Source: Arion vulgaris
Taxonomy: Eukaryota > Mollusca > Gastropoda > Stylommatophora > Arionidae
Reading direction: 5' to 3'
Assembly (NCBI GenBank): GCA_020796225.1
Contig: CM036753.1
Span: 85,532,941-85,596,940, forward strand
DNA: 64,000 nucleotides
Part shown: in pieces, positions 47,001 through 57,460 of the stretch
Layout of the letters: the number at the start of each line of letters is the position of its first letter
Position numbering within the stretch: position 1 is the first letter of the stretch
Notes under the pieces: generated by a model
Seen by the model: the letters and a program-made list of their open reading frames with translations, nothing else
What the model was told of the DNA's origin: nothing
The model's database searches: none
Program-made: the position numbers and the translations under genes

Positions 47001-47573
47001 TGAGTGAAACTACCCTTAGATAAACTGCCTGGACATTGTATTGTTTTTTCTCTTCTAGATAGCCTGTCTTTCTGGGCTCTTGAGCACCAATTGGCTTGAG
47101 TTTTAAGCCTGTGGATGTCCACATTGAGGTCATTTCCAGGAGTGCAAGAGTCCCATTAGTATGTGCCCTTGCACACATAGTTTCTAACCTGCATGTGTGA
47201 AGGCAGGGTTGATTTGCAAGATTATTGTTCCACGCAGACTACTAATTTTTACTTTTCACCTTTTGAAGATAGTTTTCTGATCCTGGCTAGCCAGGATTGC
47301 CCTTACCTTGCAAACCATATAATTGTGTGATGTAAACTGTGAATATCTATAATAAATTACAGGATTTTATTGGAGGATTAAATAATGTATCATTGGTATC
47401 ATAAATAGAACATTTGTACACCATCATGGTATTAGCTTCTATAAAGTACTTGTTCCATTTGATTAGTTTTAGCTGTACTTGGGGGAAATTTAAGTACTTA
47501 TATTTCTCAAGTAAATTTGAAAGATATGCAATGTGAGCTAAGTGTCTTATTTTTTTATGTTCACTGTTTCCAG

Positions 47574-47766
47574 GTGTAAACGTGAGTTTAAGTAACTCTG
47601 TCATCATTGCTGGGGAACCTGTCCACCATATGGCAGTTGTGCATCCACCGTCTGCTCAGTTAGGTTTACTCTATGTTTGGGAGTTCATATTCCAGGAATC
47701 AAACTTCAACCCTTCATACCATCACCCAAACAAAAGCATTATCTACACCTACATGCATTCTGGAAG
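47574..47766 (+). CDS. PKD1-like: Exon 12: PKD repeat 12
   Basis: 193 nt, phase 1 to phase 2 (TTTCCAG|GTGTAA ... GGAAG|GTATGT). It encodes VNVSLSNSVIIAGEPVHHMA, the core LLYVWEFIFQES and the IIYTYMHSG strand. Confidence 0.93.
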
Positions 47767-49357
47767 GTATGTGTTTCAATATTTGTCATCTGTATGTTGT
47801 ACATATTTCATAGGTAACAGAGTTAACAATTAACTCAAAGCTGAAATATAATGTGCAGACACATATTCTAATTGCATTAAGTTTAAGAGATTATCTGATA
47901 TTATAATCTAGCTGAGAAGCAATTGATTTGCAGGTAGCAGACTGTTGCAGTGTCTAGGACTAAATAAATGTAACAATGGGAATATTCATGATAATGCAAG
48001 CAATAGAGCATTATATGAATTGTAATTCAGAATAAATGTATTCAATTTGGAATAGATTAGACCTTGTGCAAAAGCGTTTATGTGAGCCCCATTATGATAT
48101 TGATTGTAATCTGATGACTTTAGGCTCTTTGAATGCCTGTAACTTGAAACCACTACACTCCTGGACTTGGTTTTCCTCTGATTATACTCCAGATCTTGCT
48201 TTCTATAAATAGAAGCAGAGATTATTGATTTTTCTTATCACTTGTCTTTTCCTACTTGCATCTTTTTCTGCATATATTTCTGTTTGCTTCTTGAAGTCCT
48301 CATCTTTTCCCTGACAAACAAAACATTGTTGCTGTAATTATGAGACATGCTTTTTGTGTTATAAATTTGTTAACAGTTTTATTTGTCTACAATTCTGACC
48401 TTTGTGCAGTCTCACCTTCAGTCATTACATTGGGAAAATTTCCTCCAGTTATTATTTAGATCTAATCTACTGTCTGGGACATGTGGTGCGTACGGCAATG
48501 AGAGAACAGGGCAGGCTTGCATTGAAAGCACCTATAGTTGGGGTAATGAAGTCATGGATATAGGAGACATACTTTGGTTGCTCTGTGACTGCCTTTTGTA
48601 TGAGGACACAGCAATCAAAGATAAATCTATCCATTGTTTGAAGGAATTTGAAATAAAATGTTGGGCAAGTAGAACTGTGCACCTTTTGGATAGAATGAGA
48701 GTCTGTTTAACCAACAAGTCCTAAGAGCCACCAATATGCATGCAGCTCAACATCTACTGGGGGAGGCGGAACACCTATGGGTCAGTTAAGAATGTTGAGA
48801 CAGTTCTGTAAAAAAAAAAAACTGTCATTACAGCATTGCCGATTTCTGAGAGTATGTTTGGAGATTGTGTAGGGCAGAGGAATTAAGGTAGCTTGTGTAA
48901 AGCTGTCACCATGCTTGTGCAGGTTATTAGTTTTATTTTATCCCTAACAGAAAAACTTTTGTCCTTACCATGATGTTGAACATGGGATGTTTCCATCAGG
49001 GCACACCACCACATTTAACCAATTGACCACCTGCTGTTCAGTAACCAATAGTCAATGATAAAACATGGTATAAATTGGGGTTGAACAATCATTTTGACCC
49101 AAGGACAGATGCAGAATTAGGTAGCTGGTAGTAGGCCATACTAAAAATCCTTTTCTTGCTTGACAACATTCCAACGAATGAATATGTTAAAATTAGTAAA
49201 TTATGTTTCATACATGCAAAACTATATCAGAAAAAAGGACAATTAAATTCTACTGTAGCTCACAGACAGATGCACGGATATTTTATATATTGCAATGTGC
49301 ATTTGTATATAACCTGCATTTTTATTTTAAAAATTGAAGCATCTAAATTATCCACAG
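47767..49357 (+). other. PKD1-like: Intron 12 (1.6 kb)
   Basis: It holds an RNase H-LINE relic (48440-48800). Nothing else recognised. Confidence 0.85.
48440..48800 (+). mobile_element. RNase H-LINE relic (copy D)
   Basis: It encodes GTCGAYGNERTGQA (degraded PGHAG..GNERADRLA), MDIGDILWLLCDCLLYEDTA (as MDKGDILRSLRDSLLDEDT in copy C), SIHCLKEFEIKCWASRT and a stop followed by WGRRNTYG. RNase H catalytic residues are lost. Confidence 0.75.
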
Positions 49358-49603
49358 ACCTTTAGTTCAGGTACAGACTTCGAACTGCATGGGATTGGTC
49401 AAGTCAGCAGCAATAGAATTGCATGTTGTTGCAAAACTCAAAGGTCTGTCAGTCATGATTCAGGGCAGTGCCATTGTGTCTTTCCCGTGAATCTAATGGC
49501 TAAGCTACTGGCAGGGTGACTCTCTTACCTTTACTTGGAACTTTGGAGATGGCTCAGAAAATGTTACAACTCAAGTCTCCCATATCTCACACAATTATTC
49601 TCA
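49358..49603 (+). CDS. PKD1-like: Exon 13: end of PKD repeat 12, core of 13 (two compensating frameshifts)
   Basis: 246 nt, phase 2 to phase 2 (TCCACAG|ACC ... TCTCA|GTAAGT). The exon length and both ends fit the open frame. It encodes PLVQVQTSNCMGLVKSAAIE, then HVVAKLKGLSVMIQGSAIVS, and at the end SLTFTWNFGDGSENVTTQVS. Between them (about 49481-49515) this frame has TGA and TAA, while the expected residues VNLMAKLLAG are in a different frame. A missing base in the TTTCCC run and an extra base in the GGG run would restore continuity. The overall length is unchanged, so the two indels cancel. Confidence 0.85.
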
Positions 49604-49830
49604 GTAAGTTGTCACAGTCTATAATTTCCAAGCATTGTTTGATCTGGCTGAAACATTTTCATTCAAGTGTATTTAATTTTACATTTGTTGTTTATGTGTG
49701 GGTACATTAATTACATTAGAAAAGTTTTGATTAAAACAATTCTATCAAAACCAATTACACTTTGGTATTGTCTATTAAAATATTTAATTTGATGTATTTT
49801 CAGGTAAAATTATATCCTCTTTTTTTGCAG

Positions 49831-49975
49831 AATTGGTGAGTACATTGTAAGACTTTATGCGGAGAACCCTGTCAGTCAAAAGCATGTCATCAGAAGAATA
49901 TTTGTTCTTAATCAGCCTTGTGACCCACCAGAGATCACAGGTCTAGGTGTGGTGGGACCAATGAATCACAGTGAG
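49831..49975 (+). CDS. PKD1-like: Exon 14: end of PKD repeat 13 and REJ start
   Basis: 145 nt, phase 2 to phase 0 (TTTGCAG|AATTGG ... AGTGAG|GTATGT). It encodes IGEYIVRLYAENPVSQKHVI (last PKD strands) then NQPCDPPEITGLGVVGPMNH, equivalent to the C-x-x-P-E start of REJ in human PKD1. Confidence 0.93.
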
Positions 49976-50418
49976 GTATGTTGTCTTAAGTGCAGTACAT
50001 CTTATTTTATTTATTGTATTTTGTATTGGATCTTGGCTATTCAGTTGTTACCCATTCATTGACAATGCAGGAGCCAAACACAGAAGACCACATAGTAATA
50101 AGACGAAAGCATCATCAGAGTAGAAGAGAAAGCATTAAAAACAAGGAAGAAAGAATAAACTACAGAACTAGATAATAAAAGAAATTAAAAATGCTAAAAG
50201 CCCATGGATAATTTGGCACAGATACAATTGAATATTTGTAACAAAATGTCTAGTATGAGAAAACATATATCAAAAGCTTTGTAAACACCAATCAAACAGG
50301 CAGTAGCCATTGCAGTCAACCCGAGATGTGCAGATGACACATAATTGATTGATTCTTCGTTGAAGTATCACTATAAAATGTTTAGTTTTCTGATCTGTAT
50401 ATTTATTTTTCTCTCCAG
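49976..50418 (+). other. PKD1-like: Intron 14 (443 nt) with LINE relic
   Basis: Positions 50050-50345 read like a broken LINE on +: NTEDHIVIRRKHHQ, a KEIKNAKSPW..FGTDTIEY-type piece and CADDT near the end (the YADD region). Only fragments survive. Confidence 0.55.
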
Positions 50419-50634
50419 TTGGAATTTCTACACTCTGAACAAGTTCGTGTGGAGGCAGAAATTAGGATCAACTGCACTACATTACATTTAGTCACATTTG
50501 AGTGGAAAGTAGTAGATTCCCAAAATAGACAACCTGTGAATTTTGAAAAACACTTGGACATTGACTTTAAATGCCCAGCATTGTTGCTGCCAGCCTGGAC
50601 ATTAGCACAAGGACGATATCTTGTTCAGCTAAAG
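50419..50634 (+). CDS. PKD1-like: Exon 15: REJ module, first part
   Basis: 216 nt, phase 0 at both ends (CTCCAG|TTGGAA ... CTAAAG|GTAATC). It encodes LEFLHSEQVRVEAEIRINCT, TFEWKVVDSQ, CPALLLPAWTLAQGRYLVQL, aligning with the human PKD1 segment YLEAHVDLRDC..YRWEV..RLVLPRLALPVGHY. Its symmetric phase would allow skipping in frame. Confidence 0.93.
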
Positions 50635-52337
50635 GTAATCATTTGTTAAAGTTTTTTATTACTTTCCTTTTCAACCTAGAATATATTTCCAGACAATATT
50701 TTTATCCAGAAGAAGGAATGAGAACACAACTCTTGCCAAAATGAAATGTGTTATGTGTTGAAAGCCATAAATATCTCAGCATCTCTGTAAACTTCTTCTT
50801 GCCCTTCGCCCTAGGGAAGCATAGGTCTGCAACCAAGGCCTTCCAAGCCCGATTATCCAAGGCCATCCTTTCCAGATCTCTCCACTCTCTCCCCATTTTC
50901 TTGCATTCTGTCTCAACTCTGTCTTAGGTATTCCTGAGTCTTCCCCTACCTCTATTGCCCTGGGGGTTTCCTCAGTGTGGGTCCTATCCATTGCCACCTT
51001 CTGCTCCTTATCTCTTGTTCTACCTGTCGTTGTCCTGTTCTATCCCAGAGTTTCCTGTTTGTATTTCTTTCATACCATCTCAGATGGAATATCCAGCGCA
51101 GGCATCTATTGATAAATGTCTGCAAGTGTTTGGTGTTCCCCTTAGTTGTTCTCCATGCCTCCGCTCCATATAGAAGGACAGCCTTCACATTTGAGTTAAA
51201 TATCAATTATCTTAGTTTTATTCCTGATCATTCTTGAACTTATATGTTCTTGAAATGGCAAAGGCTGATCTTGCCTTTTGTATTCTAACCCTAACATCTT
51301 CATCTAAGCCACCTTGAATGTTGATAACACTTCCCAGATATGTAAATGTGTCCACCTCCTTTAATGGTGACCATCTCAGTATGATCGGCTCTCTGGAATT
51401 AGCATTTAATCTCATGATCTTTGTTTTTCCCCATGAATAGTCAGACCCAGTTGCTGTGAGATAGTTTCCAGTTTAGTTGTTTTCACTTGCATCTGTTGAT
51501 GGCTGTGGGAGAGGAGTGCTATATCGTCTGCAAAATCTAAATCCTCCAAATGACTCATCATGGTGCACTGTATTCCATTTCTCCCCTGGCTGTTGTTGAT
51601 CTCATTATCCAGTCAATAGCCAACAGGAAAAGGAAGGGTGATAAAGGGCAACCCTGTCTCACACCTGTCTTTATTTCATAGGCCTCTGTCAGTTTTCCTT
51701 CATGCAGTCCTCTACCCATTGTCTCCTCATACATTTTCTTTATTAGGTTGGTTAGCATCTGGGGACACCATATTGCCGTAGCAGTTTCCAGAGTGTTTCC
51801 CTGTCTTGGCTATCAAATGCCTTTTCATAGTCAACAAAGTTGATATAGAGGGATGAGTTCCACTCGATGCTCTGCTCCACTATGATATGCTGCGTTGATA
51901 TTTGATCCATGCAGGTTCCATTTTGTCTAAATCCTGCATGTTCATCTCTTAGTACTGCATCTGTAGCTTTCATGTCTGTAAACTAGTGGCCCAATATACT
52001 TACCTCACTGATTTAAATCACAATGAGTGGTTTATATGTGGTGATTCTGGAGCAGATGTAGAAGAGGAGGAGAATGAAGTTATGTTTTAGTCTTTACTGT
52101 CACAAGTTGACATTGGTAATGTTGATCAGTGAAGTCTATCTATTGTAATACTGAATTTGCCGCTGTGTGTTATGAATGTGTGAAACAAAATCTTGGAACA
52201 TGGCATCAAACAGTGTTGCAGAAAATGATGTGTGAAATGTTCGCACATTTGTATATTATTTATTATTATGCTCTTTCAACTCACTCTGTGCCTCCATGTG
52301 CCTTATTGCTAATGTAGACTCTCTTTACAAATGCCAG
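50635..52337 (+). other. PKD1-like: Intron 15 (1.7 kb), mostly LINE
   Basis: The LINE 50794-51974 fills 70 percent of it. 51985-52080 shares CTGATTTAAATCACAATGAG-type sequence with 16770-16830. Confidence 0.85.
50794..51974 (-). mobile_element. RTE-like LINE, 5'-truncated, with TSD
   Basis: TCTGTAAACT at 50784-50793 and 51975-51984 is a 10-bp TSD around 1,181 bases. On the minus strand, in order: HAGFRQNGTCMDQI, INFVDYEKAFDSQDRETLWK, GVRQGCPLSPFLFLLAIDWI, then VDTFTYLGSVINIQGGLDED, LLYGAEAWRTTK, FINRCLRWIFHLRW, RRWQWIGPTLRKP and a LGRRARRS-type end with an AAGAAG tail. RT motifs are recognisable; the YADD region and frames are interrupted by stops and shifts. One of the younger LINEs here. 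Confidence 0.9.
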
Positions 52338-52519
52338 GTTGCAATGAATGAAACTGAAATACCAGTGTATTCAGAGTCTGAGGTTAATATATCTGTGCTA
52401 GCAACACCTCTTGTCAGTTCCATACATGGAGGAATCTACAGACATGTAGGACAGCAAAGTCTCATACACCTGGATGGGAGAGGATCAGAATATCCTGATA
52501 ATTCTTCTGCTACCTTGGG
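52338..52519 (+). CDS. PKD1-like: Exon 16: REJ module, second part
   Basis: 182 nt, phase 0 to phase 2 (ATGCCAG|GTTGCA ... TTGGG|GTAAGT). It encodes VAMNETEIPVYSESEVNISV, SSIHGGIYRHVGQQSLIHLD and GRGSEYPDNSSATL, matching the human PKD1 GGSYRVWSDTRDLVLDGSES segment of REJ. Confidence 0.93.
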
Positions 52520-53817
52520 GTAAGTTATTTGTGTTTCTGGAACGTTTATATAACAGCCAGAACATGTATTGTGGAATTAACCCTTTGAATTCTGGCCTCC
52601 TGTACCTTAAAACCTGTTTCCCTGTGTTCCTGAGCAAAATTGGCACAACTAAGCGCTTCTTCTTTGCGTTCGTTCTTTATGACCAATTTTAATCACTCGA
52701 TGTGATATGTTTGATCTTTGCCAAGAACGTGTATACGTTGCACATCAGTTTGGTAGGCCCATAAATGCATAGACTTCTACACGTTTAGGACATGTGCATC
52801 CGATTTCAGTGAAAACTCCTTAGTCACCTCTTACGACATGCATGGCAGGTAACAGTGGTTCTATTCTTTACACCCCAAATTTGGGCCCTGGTAACCACTC
52901 GGGTGACAACTAAGCGCTCTATAATCGGTTATTGACTTACCCATCATCCTTGATATTTCAGCTTACTAAATATATAAGCAGGATAATAAACTGTATTAAA
53001 GTTACTTCACATATTACAGGTGTCATACACTTGTCCACTCCTAGATACTGTATCCTGATCTCCATAATAAACATACCCAACTTGAGTATCAATCGATTCA
53101 AACAATGCATCTTTATTTAAATGATTATCTGATTCACTTTCGAAATCCTTGTCGGAATAACCATGCTCTGTCTAATTCATCTTAGAATCATTCAGTACAA
53201 GTTCAGCAGCTTGTCTGTTGCTATCCTTTTAGTTGCAATTTCCAAATTTTTCAGCATGTCGTTTCTTGATGAAAATAACACTTGTAAGCGACAACAAATT
53301 GTTTACAAACAAGTTTCCTTCATCATGCTAAACCAAATAGTAACATGTGAGTTGTGTTTGGCTTCACATTTGTACACACTTTATCTTTGGCTGCCGACGC
53401 CTAATGACATTCTTGTCAGAACTATAAAGCAGTTTGTCGGGAATGGAGATGTTTACATTTGAGACAAATATATCAGGATCTCAGAGTTATTATTGTTCTC
53501 TTGTTTAACACCAACACAGGTTCTTACCCCTTGGTCAACTGGTATTCTTTATATTCATTACCTCAGCTCCACTCAGGTTATAAACAAGTTAATATTCTTG
53601 CATATTATATTTTTTTTCATCTATTAACAATACTTATCTTCATTGAAAAATGCATTTGCTTAGAACTTGATTTTGAATAGATATATTTTAGTATTATCTT
53701 CAAATATGTTTGGAAGTCCCTAGTCTTGCAGCCTTCACCTTTAGATTTGTATTCATCCAATTTGTTTATTTTATGCTTGGGTACTAATTCATTTTATTGT
53801 AATTATATTTTTTTCAG
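52520..53817 (+). other. PKD1-like: Intron 16 (1.3 kb)
   Basis: It holds the SINE 52658-52915. The rest is AT-rich with no recognised gene. Confidence 0.85.
52658..52915 (-). mobile_element. SINE with GTCGTAAGAGG-core family, full copy 1
   Basis: ACAACTAAGCGCT at 52645-52657 and 52916-52928 is a perfect 13-bp TSD around 258 bases. Read on the minus strand it begins CACCCGAGTGGTTACCAGGG, has CCCAAATTTGGGGTGTAAAG, the core ATGTCGTAAGAGGTGACTAA, TCCTAAACGTGTAGAAGTCT, GTGATTAAAATTGGTC, and ends GCAAAGAAGA. Same family as 61607-61858 and 9801-9949. The head has A-box-like GAGTGGTTACC but no clear B box. Confidence 0.92.
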
Positions 53818-54065
53818 ATATAGGTGGGCCTGTTCTCCTTGCGTTCTAAAGAACATAATTGTTTTGTATCTCCTGATCAAATTCCAGTAATGAATGAATC
53901 ACAGTTGAGTTTTCCTGCCAGCTGGCTGTCTTCCAACTATAATGAGTTTGACTTCAACCTCACAGTGTTCAGACTCATTGATTATGATACAGTAGAGGAA
54001 AAGGTTGAAATGACATCAGTAGCCAGCCAAGTTATCAGACTGGAGACAGAGAGCAAAACCATAGA
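53818..54065 (+). CDS. PKD1-like: Exon 17: REJ module, third part (one-base frameshift)
   Basis: 248 nt between good splice sites (TTTTCAG|ATATAGG ... ATAGA|GTAAGT). The start must be read in phase 2 to give GYRWACSPC, equivalent to FHWAC of human PKD1. The rest is in another frame: HNCFVSPDQIPVMNESQLSF, FDFNLTVFRLIDYDTVEE, joining exon 18 in phase 2. The exon is exactly one base shorter than continuity requires; the missing base lies about 53840-53860, near TTCTAAAGAAC. Confidence 0.87.
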
Positions 54066-54716
54066 GTAAGTTTCACTTGTATTTTCACAAAGCTGAGTGC
54101 TAAATTTGTATATACATATATGATACACTTCTTTTTATCACAAATAACTCAGTTTGACCAAGCCTCAATTGTGTAGTAGGGAAACACGAGGAAGTTAATG
54201 TGACTGGTGTGATGTTGACATTATCATGCATTATATTCCATTTGTAGTCAAGAAATGTAAGGAAAATAAAACATAAATGTTTTTGGTTTACATGATATAC
54301 TTAGCAATGAATTTGTTTGTGTTCTAGCACTGAAATTTATTAAGAATTATCTTAATCAAGTTTATTTTTAGTAGATTCGGTTCATTTTGCTATTAACTAT
54401 TATTTTTATATCTTTGTGTATAGAAAAAAGTGGCTAGCACTTATTTGTTGTTGCTGCAAACACTAAGAATACATGTAGTATTTGTTTAATTTGAGAATCA
54501 TCAAAATTACTGTTCATGTTATCACATAAAAAAAAAAAAAGGAAAGAAACCGGAAAGAACAGATAACTGCATTTTAAAAATTTCATTTTTCAGTTAGTTA
54601 AATTAACTTCTAACATTTCAGCATTACTTTTGTTGAAATGTGTTATTCCAATTCTTTTAGTCATCTACCTGCAACTTGTGTTTGCTGCCACTATTTACTT
54701 TATTTTTTACTTTCAG
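54066..54716 (+). other. PKD1-like: Intron 17 (651 nt)
   Basis: It contains a 5'-truncated family 1 SINE (54147-54240) and an A-run at 54529-54540. Confidence 0.85.
54147..54240 (+). repeat. SINE family 1, 5'-truncated copy
   Basis: CTCAGTTTGACCAAGCCTCA, ATTGTGTAGTAGGGAAACAC and GTGTGATGTTGACATTATCA follow the body of the copies at 44661 and 60428. No tRNA head. Confidence 0.7.
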
Positions 54717-55009
54717 TATACTTCTGGAGTGTCCTCAGTGTTGGCGAAACATGGTTAATCCTGACAGAAAGGTGTCACTTCGTACTCATTGTCCCAGGTG
54801 TTCAAAGGGACTACTTATGTATGAATGGGATGTTGAAGTTCTGGAATCGAAGGATAGTCACTCAAGTTTATCTTCTAGTGAAGTCAGTAGTGTTTGTAGT
54901 AATGCTGCAGGGTCTTTGATTAATTACATGAAATTAGGAACTGTACCTAGCACAACAACACAGTCATCTAAAAATCCTTTCTCTGTTGGCACAGTGTTTA
55001 CAGATGGAG
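54717..55009 (+). CDS. PKD1-like: Exon 18: Cys-pair segment of REJ and Ser-rich extension
   Basis: 293 nt, phase 2 to phase 1 (CTTTCAG|TATACT ... TGGAG|GTAAGA). It encodes ILLECPQCWRNMVNPDRKVS, CPRCSKGLLMYEWDVEVLES, matching the human PKD1 LECVSC..CLNCSSG pattern, followed by a Ser/Thr-rich stretch (SHSSLSSSEVSS, STTTQSSKNP) that I do not recognise from the vertebrate protein. Confidence 0.9.
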
Positions 55010-55638
55010 GTAAGAAACTCAGGTTTTTCTTTTTGTAAATGTTAATTTTAAGTATAGTAAATAAAACATACATCAAACAATCAAGAAAACAAATCAGAAA
55101 GAAACAAAACAGCATCGAATCACTGGCCTACCCGAACAGAATTAGCATTTTCTCAGAGAAAAACAGGCTCTGAGCATGTGCAGTGGTAAACAAGGAAACA
55201 TTTTGTACCATTTGTGAACAGGGAATATCAGTTTTAAAATAGACCAAAGTTTCTATCAAAACACACAAGACAAATTTTGTATACAGTTTATCAATAAAAA
55301 AGTAAAGGAACCTGTTTTCATACCATGAGGTAGGTATATCAATGAATACGATGTTGGACCCATATTTTTCTTTTACCTACAGCACACAGTGGGTCATTAC
55401 TTTCCAGTGTTTCTTTGATAACCAGTTAAAGCTACCCCAATCTGAGAGCTGTTAAAGCCTATAAAAAATTCCACATGTAAATCCCATAAGATGCTGGGTA
55501 GTAAATCTAGTATTATATATATTTTATACATATAAAATTTAATGTTTAAAAATAAACAAATTTGATGGAAATTTTAGCATTAGGGATATTTTAAATGGCT
55601 GATTATACACACAGAAGGTGTTTTAAAAAAAATTTCAG
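55010..55638 (+). other. PKD1-like: Intron 18 (629 nt)
   Basis: AT-rich, no repeat recognised; A-rich stretch before the acceptor. Confidence 0.8.
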
Positions 55639-55692
55639 TTCAAGTTCCAAAGTCACAAAGTCAGCCTGAGATGATCACTGATTCTGGAAACT
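55639..55692 (+). CDS. PKD1-like: Exon 19: 54-nt linker exon
   Basis: Phase 1 to phase 1 (ATTTCAG|TTCAAG ... AAACT|GTAAGT). It encodes VQVPKSQSQPEMITDSGN, a polar linker. It is supported by consensus splice sites and by phase match with exons 18 and 20; with no domain to confirm it the call is less sure. Its length is a multiple of three. Confidence 0.7.
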
Positions 55693-56239
55693 GTAAGTAA
55701 TTTAAAGTTGATATCAATTTATTATTGTACAATGTTTACTAAATATTTCACTGATTGTGTCTTTGTCTTCTGAAGTAAATATGTTTTTTCTAGGAGCTTT
55801 GTTTTAAAGTTTGAAATAGTTTTTGCTTTTCAGCAAAATAACATCTAAGATGGTATATCATTTTAAATAACACATGTTGAAAGCAGAGCATCTTGCTTTT
55901 ACAATATATTATACATAATTTCATGCACTAATATGCTTTCATTAATATAAAACGCAAACCTATACCAACTTGACAACAGTGTGGTTAATTGACCTTTACT
56001 TGTCATTCTAAAAATTTCCCTAACGACGCCGTAATTGGAAATTTAATACAATGAAAATGTTTTGTTCATTATACTTTCATTTAATTAGTCTATCATCAGT
56101 TGTGAGATAACTTTGAAACTGGGATCTTTCTTCTAAACATTGTTTGTTCTCCTTGCCACAATAGTTGAACTGTTTTTCTTCAAGTAGTTTTCATGTATCA
56201 ATTGTGTTGTGATCTGTGTGAAATTGTAGAGCTATTTTG

Positions 56240-57460
56240 AAAAATGAAGTAATTATTCTAGTCTCAAAGAAAGATGACCTTTCACAATACAACAATTGGA
56301 GAGTCATCGCATTTCTATCTGTTCCTGGGAACGTACTCTGAAGAGTATTATATAATAGAAGGAAAAGATAACATAATAGAGTTATATCTGAAGATCAGGC
56401 AGGAGTTAGAAATGGAAGGAGCTGCCATGACCATATCTTTACTGTGTGGAATATCATAGAGAAAGCTTTGGAATTAAATGCTTTATACATGGGTGTCCTG
56501 GATTTTGAAAAGGTCTTTGACGGTCTGCATAGGGTGATAATGTTTGACAGTCTGCACAGTGTGACAATGTGGAAGATTTTGCAAGCAAATTGAATACCAA
56601 CTAAAGTAATCAATGTATTCAAGGAAATTTATGAGGGACACAAGTGCAAAGTTAAAACTGGACCCATAGAAACCAAATACTTTCAAGTAACGTCAAGAGT
56701 ATTGCAGGAATGCATCCTGTCCCCCTTTCTATTTCTTATTGTGATGGATTCCATTATTAAGAAGGGAACAAGTAAGACCCAAATAGGATTACAATGGAAT
56801 GTCCTGAATCATCTAGAACACTTAGATTTTGCAGAGGAGGTATGTACCATTAGCCAAAGCAAAGTACATCTACAGCAAAAGTTAGACAGGATGAATAAAA
56901 TGGCAAAACAGATTAGACTAAGGATCAACACAAATAAAACCAAAGTAATGGGGATAAACCAAAAGATCGATCTAGAAACAGTAACACATTTTAACTACTT
57001 GGGCAGTACTATTTCTTCAAAAGAAAACATTATAGTCAAAATTAAACAAAGATTTAAAAGTTCTAATGTATCCTACAACAGGCTTCTCAACATCTAGAGA
57101 TCTAAACTTTACGGCACTAAGACAAAGTTCAGGATATACAAAACATGTTTTGGGCGCCTAATCTATGAATCTGAAACTTGGAAAACAATTAAGAAAATAG
57201 AAAATTGTTAATAATATTTGAGGAAGACTTCTTGAAAAAACTTAAGAACTATGAGAATTAATTTGTCTGGATACAAAATAGACGAAGGTGGTGAATTGTA
57301 TTAGGCCTTAGGATTAGTAAATGAAAGCTGTCAAGACATGCAATGCAGTGGACATGCAGGGACAGCAAGAGAAGGGAGACCTAGGGGCACATGAAGGTGA
57401 ACTTTTGAAGCTTAAAGCCCTGCATAAGACTGTTTGAGGCAGAGAGATGCACACAATTGA
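56240..57460 (+). mobile_element. Degenerate LINE, RT to C-terminus
   Basis: Order on +: VIAFLSVPGNV (cf. NWRGI..L), ISEDQAGVRNGRSCHDHIFT, MGVLDFEKVFDGLHR, VLQECILSPFLFLIVMDSII (QGC-LSP motif with QGC as QEC), LEHLDFAEEV (YADD lost), RINTNKTKVMGI, VTHFNYLGSTISSKENI, then YESETWKTI and a degraded C-terminus. Stops and frameshifts throughout. RTE/CR1-like; same transcriptional orientation as the host gene. Confidence 0.85.

Larger units (their letters stand above)
46056..47573 (+). other. PKD1-like: Intron 11 (1.5 kb)
   Basis: It contains the fold-back LINE insertion (46639-47000). The flanks show no gene. Confidence 0.85.

Noticed and set aside
49487..49514. A tiny intron to explain the stops inside exon 13 (donor-like GTGAAT, acceptor-like GGCAG)
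   Set aside because: At about 28 nt it is far too short for an animal intron, and the excised part encodes conserved PKD residues in another frame. Compensating indels explain it better.
53838..53862. Programmed ribosomal frameshifting in exon 17
   Set aside because: There is no clear heptameric slippery site with a downstream structure, and the shift lies in an ordinary receptor ectodomain. A one-base error or mutation is simpler.
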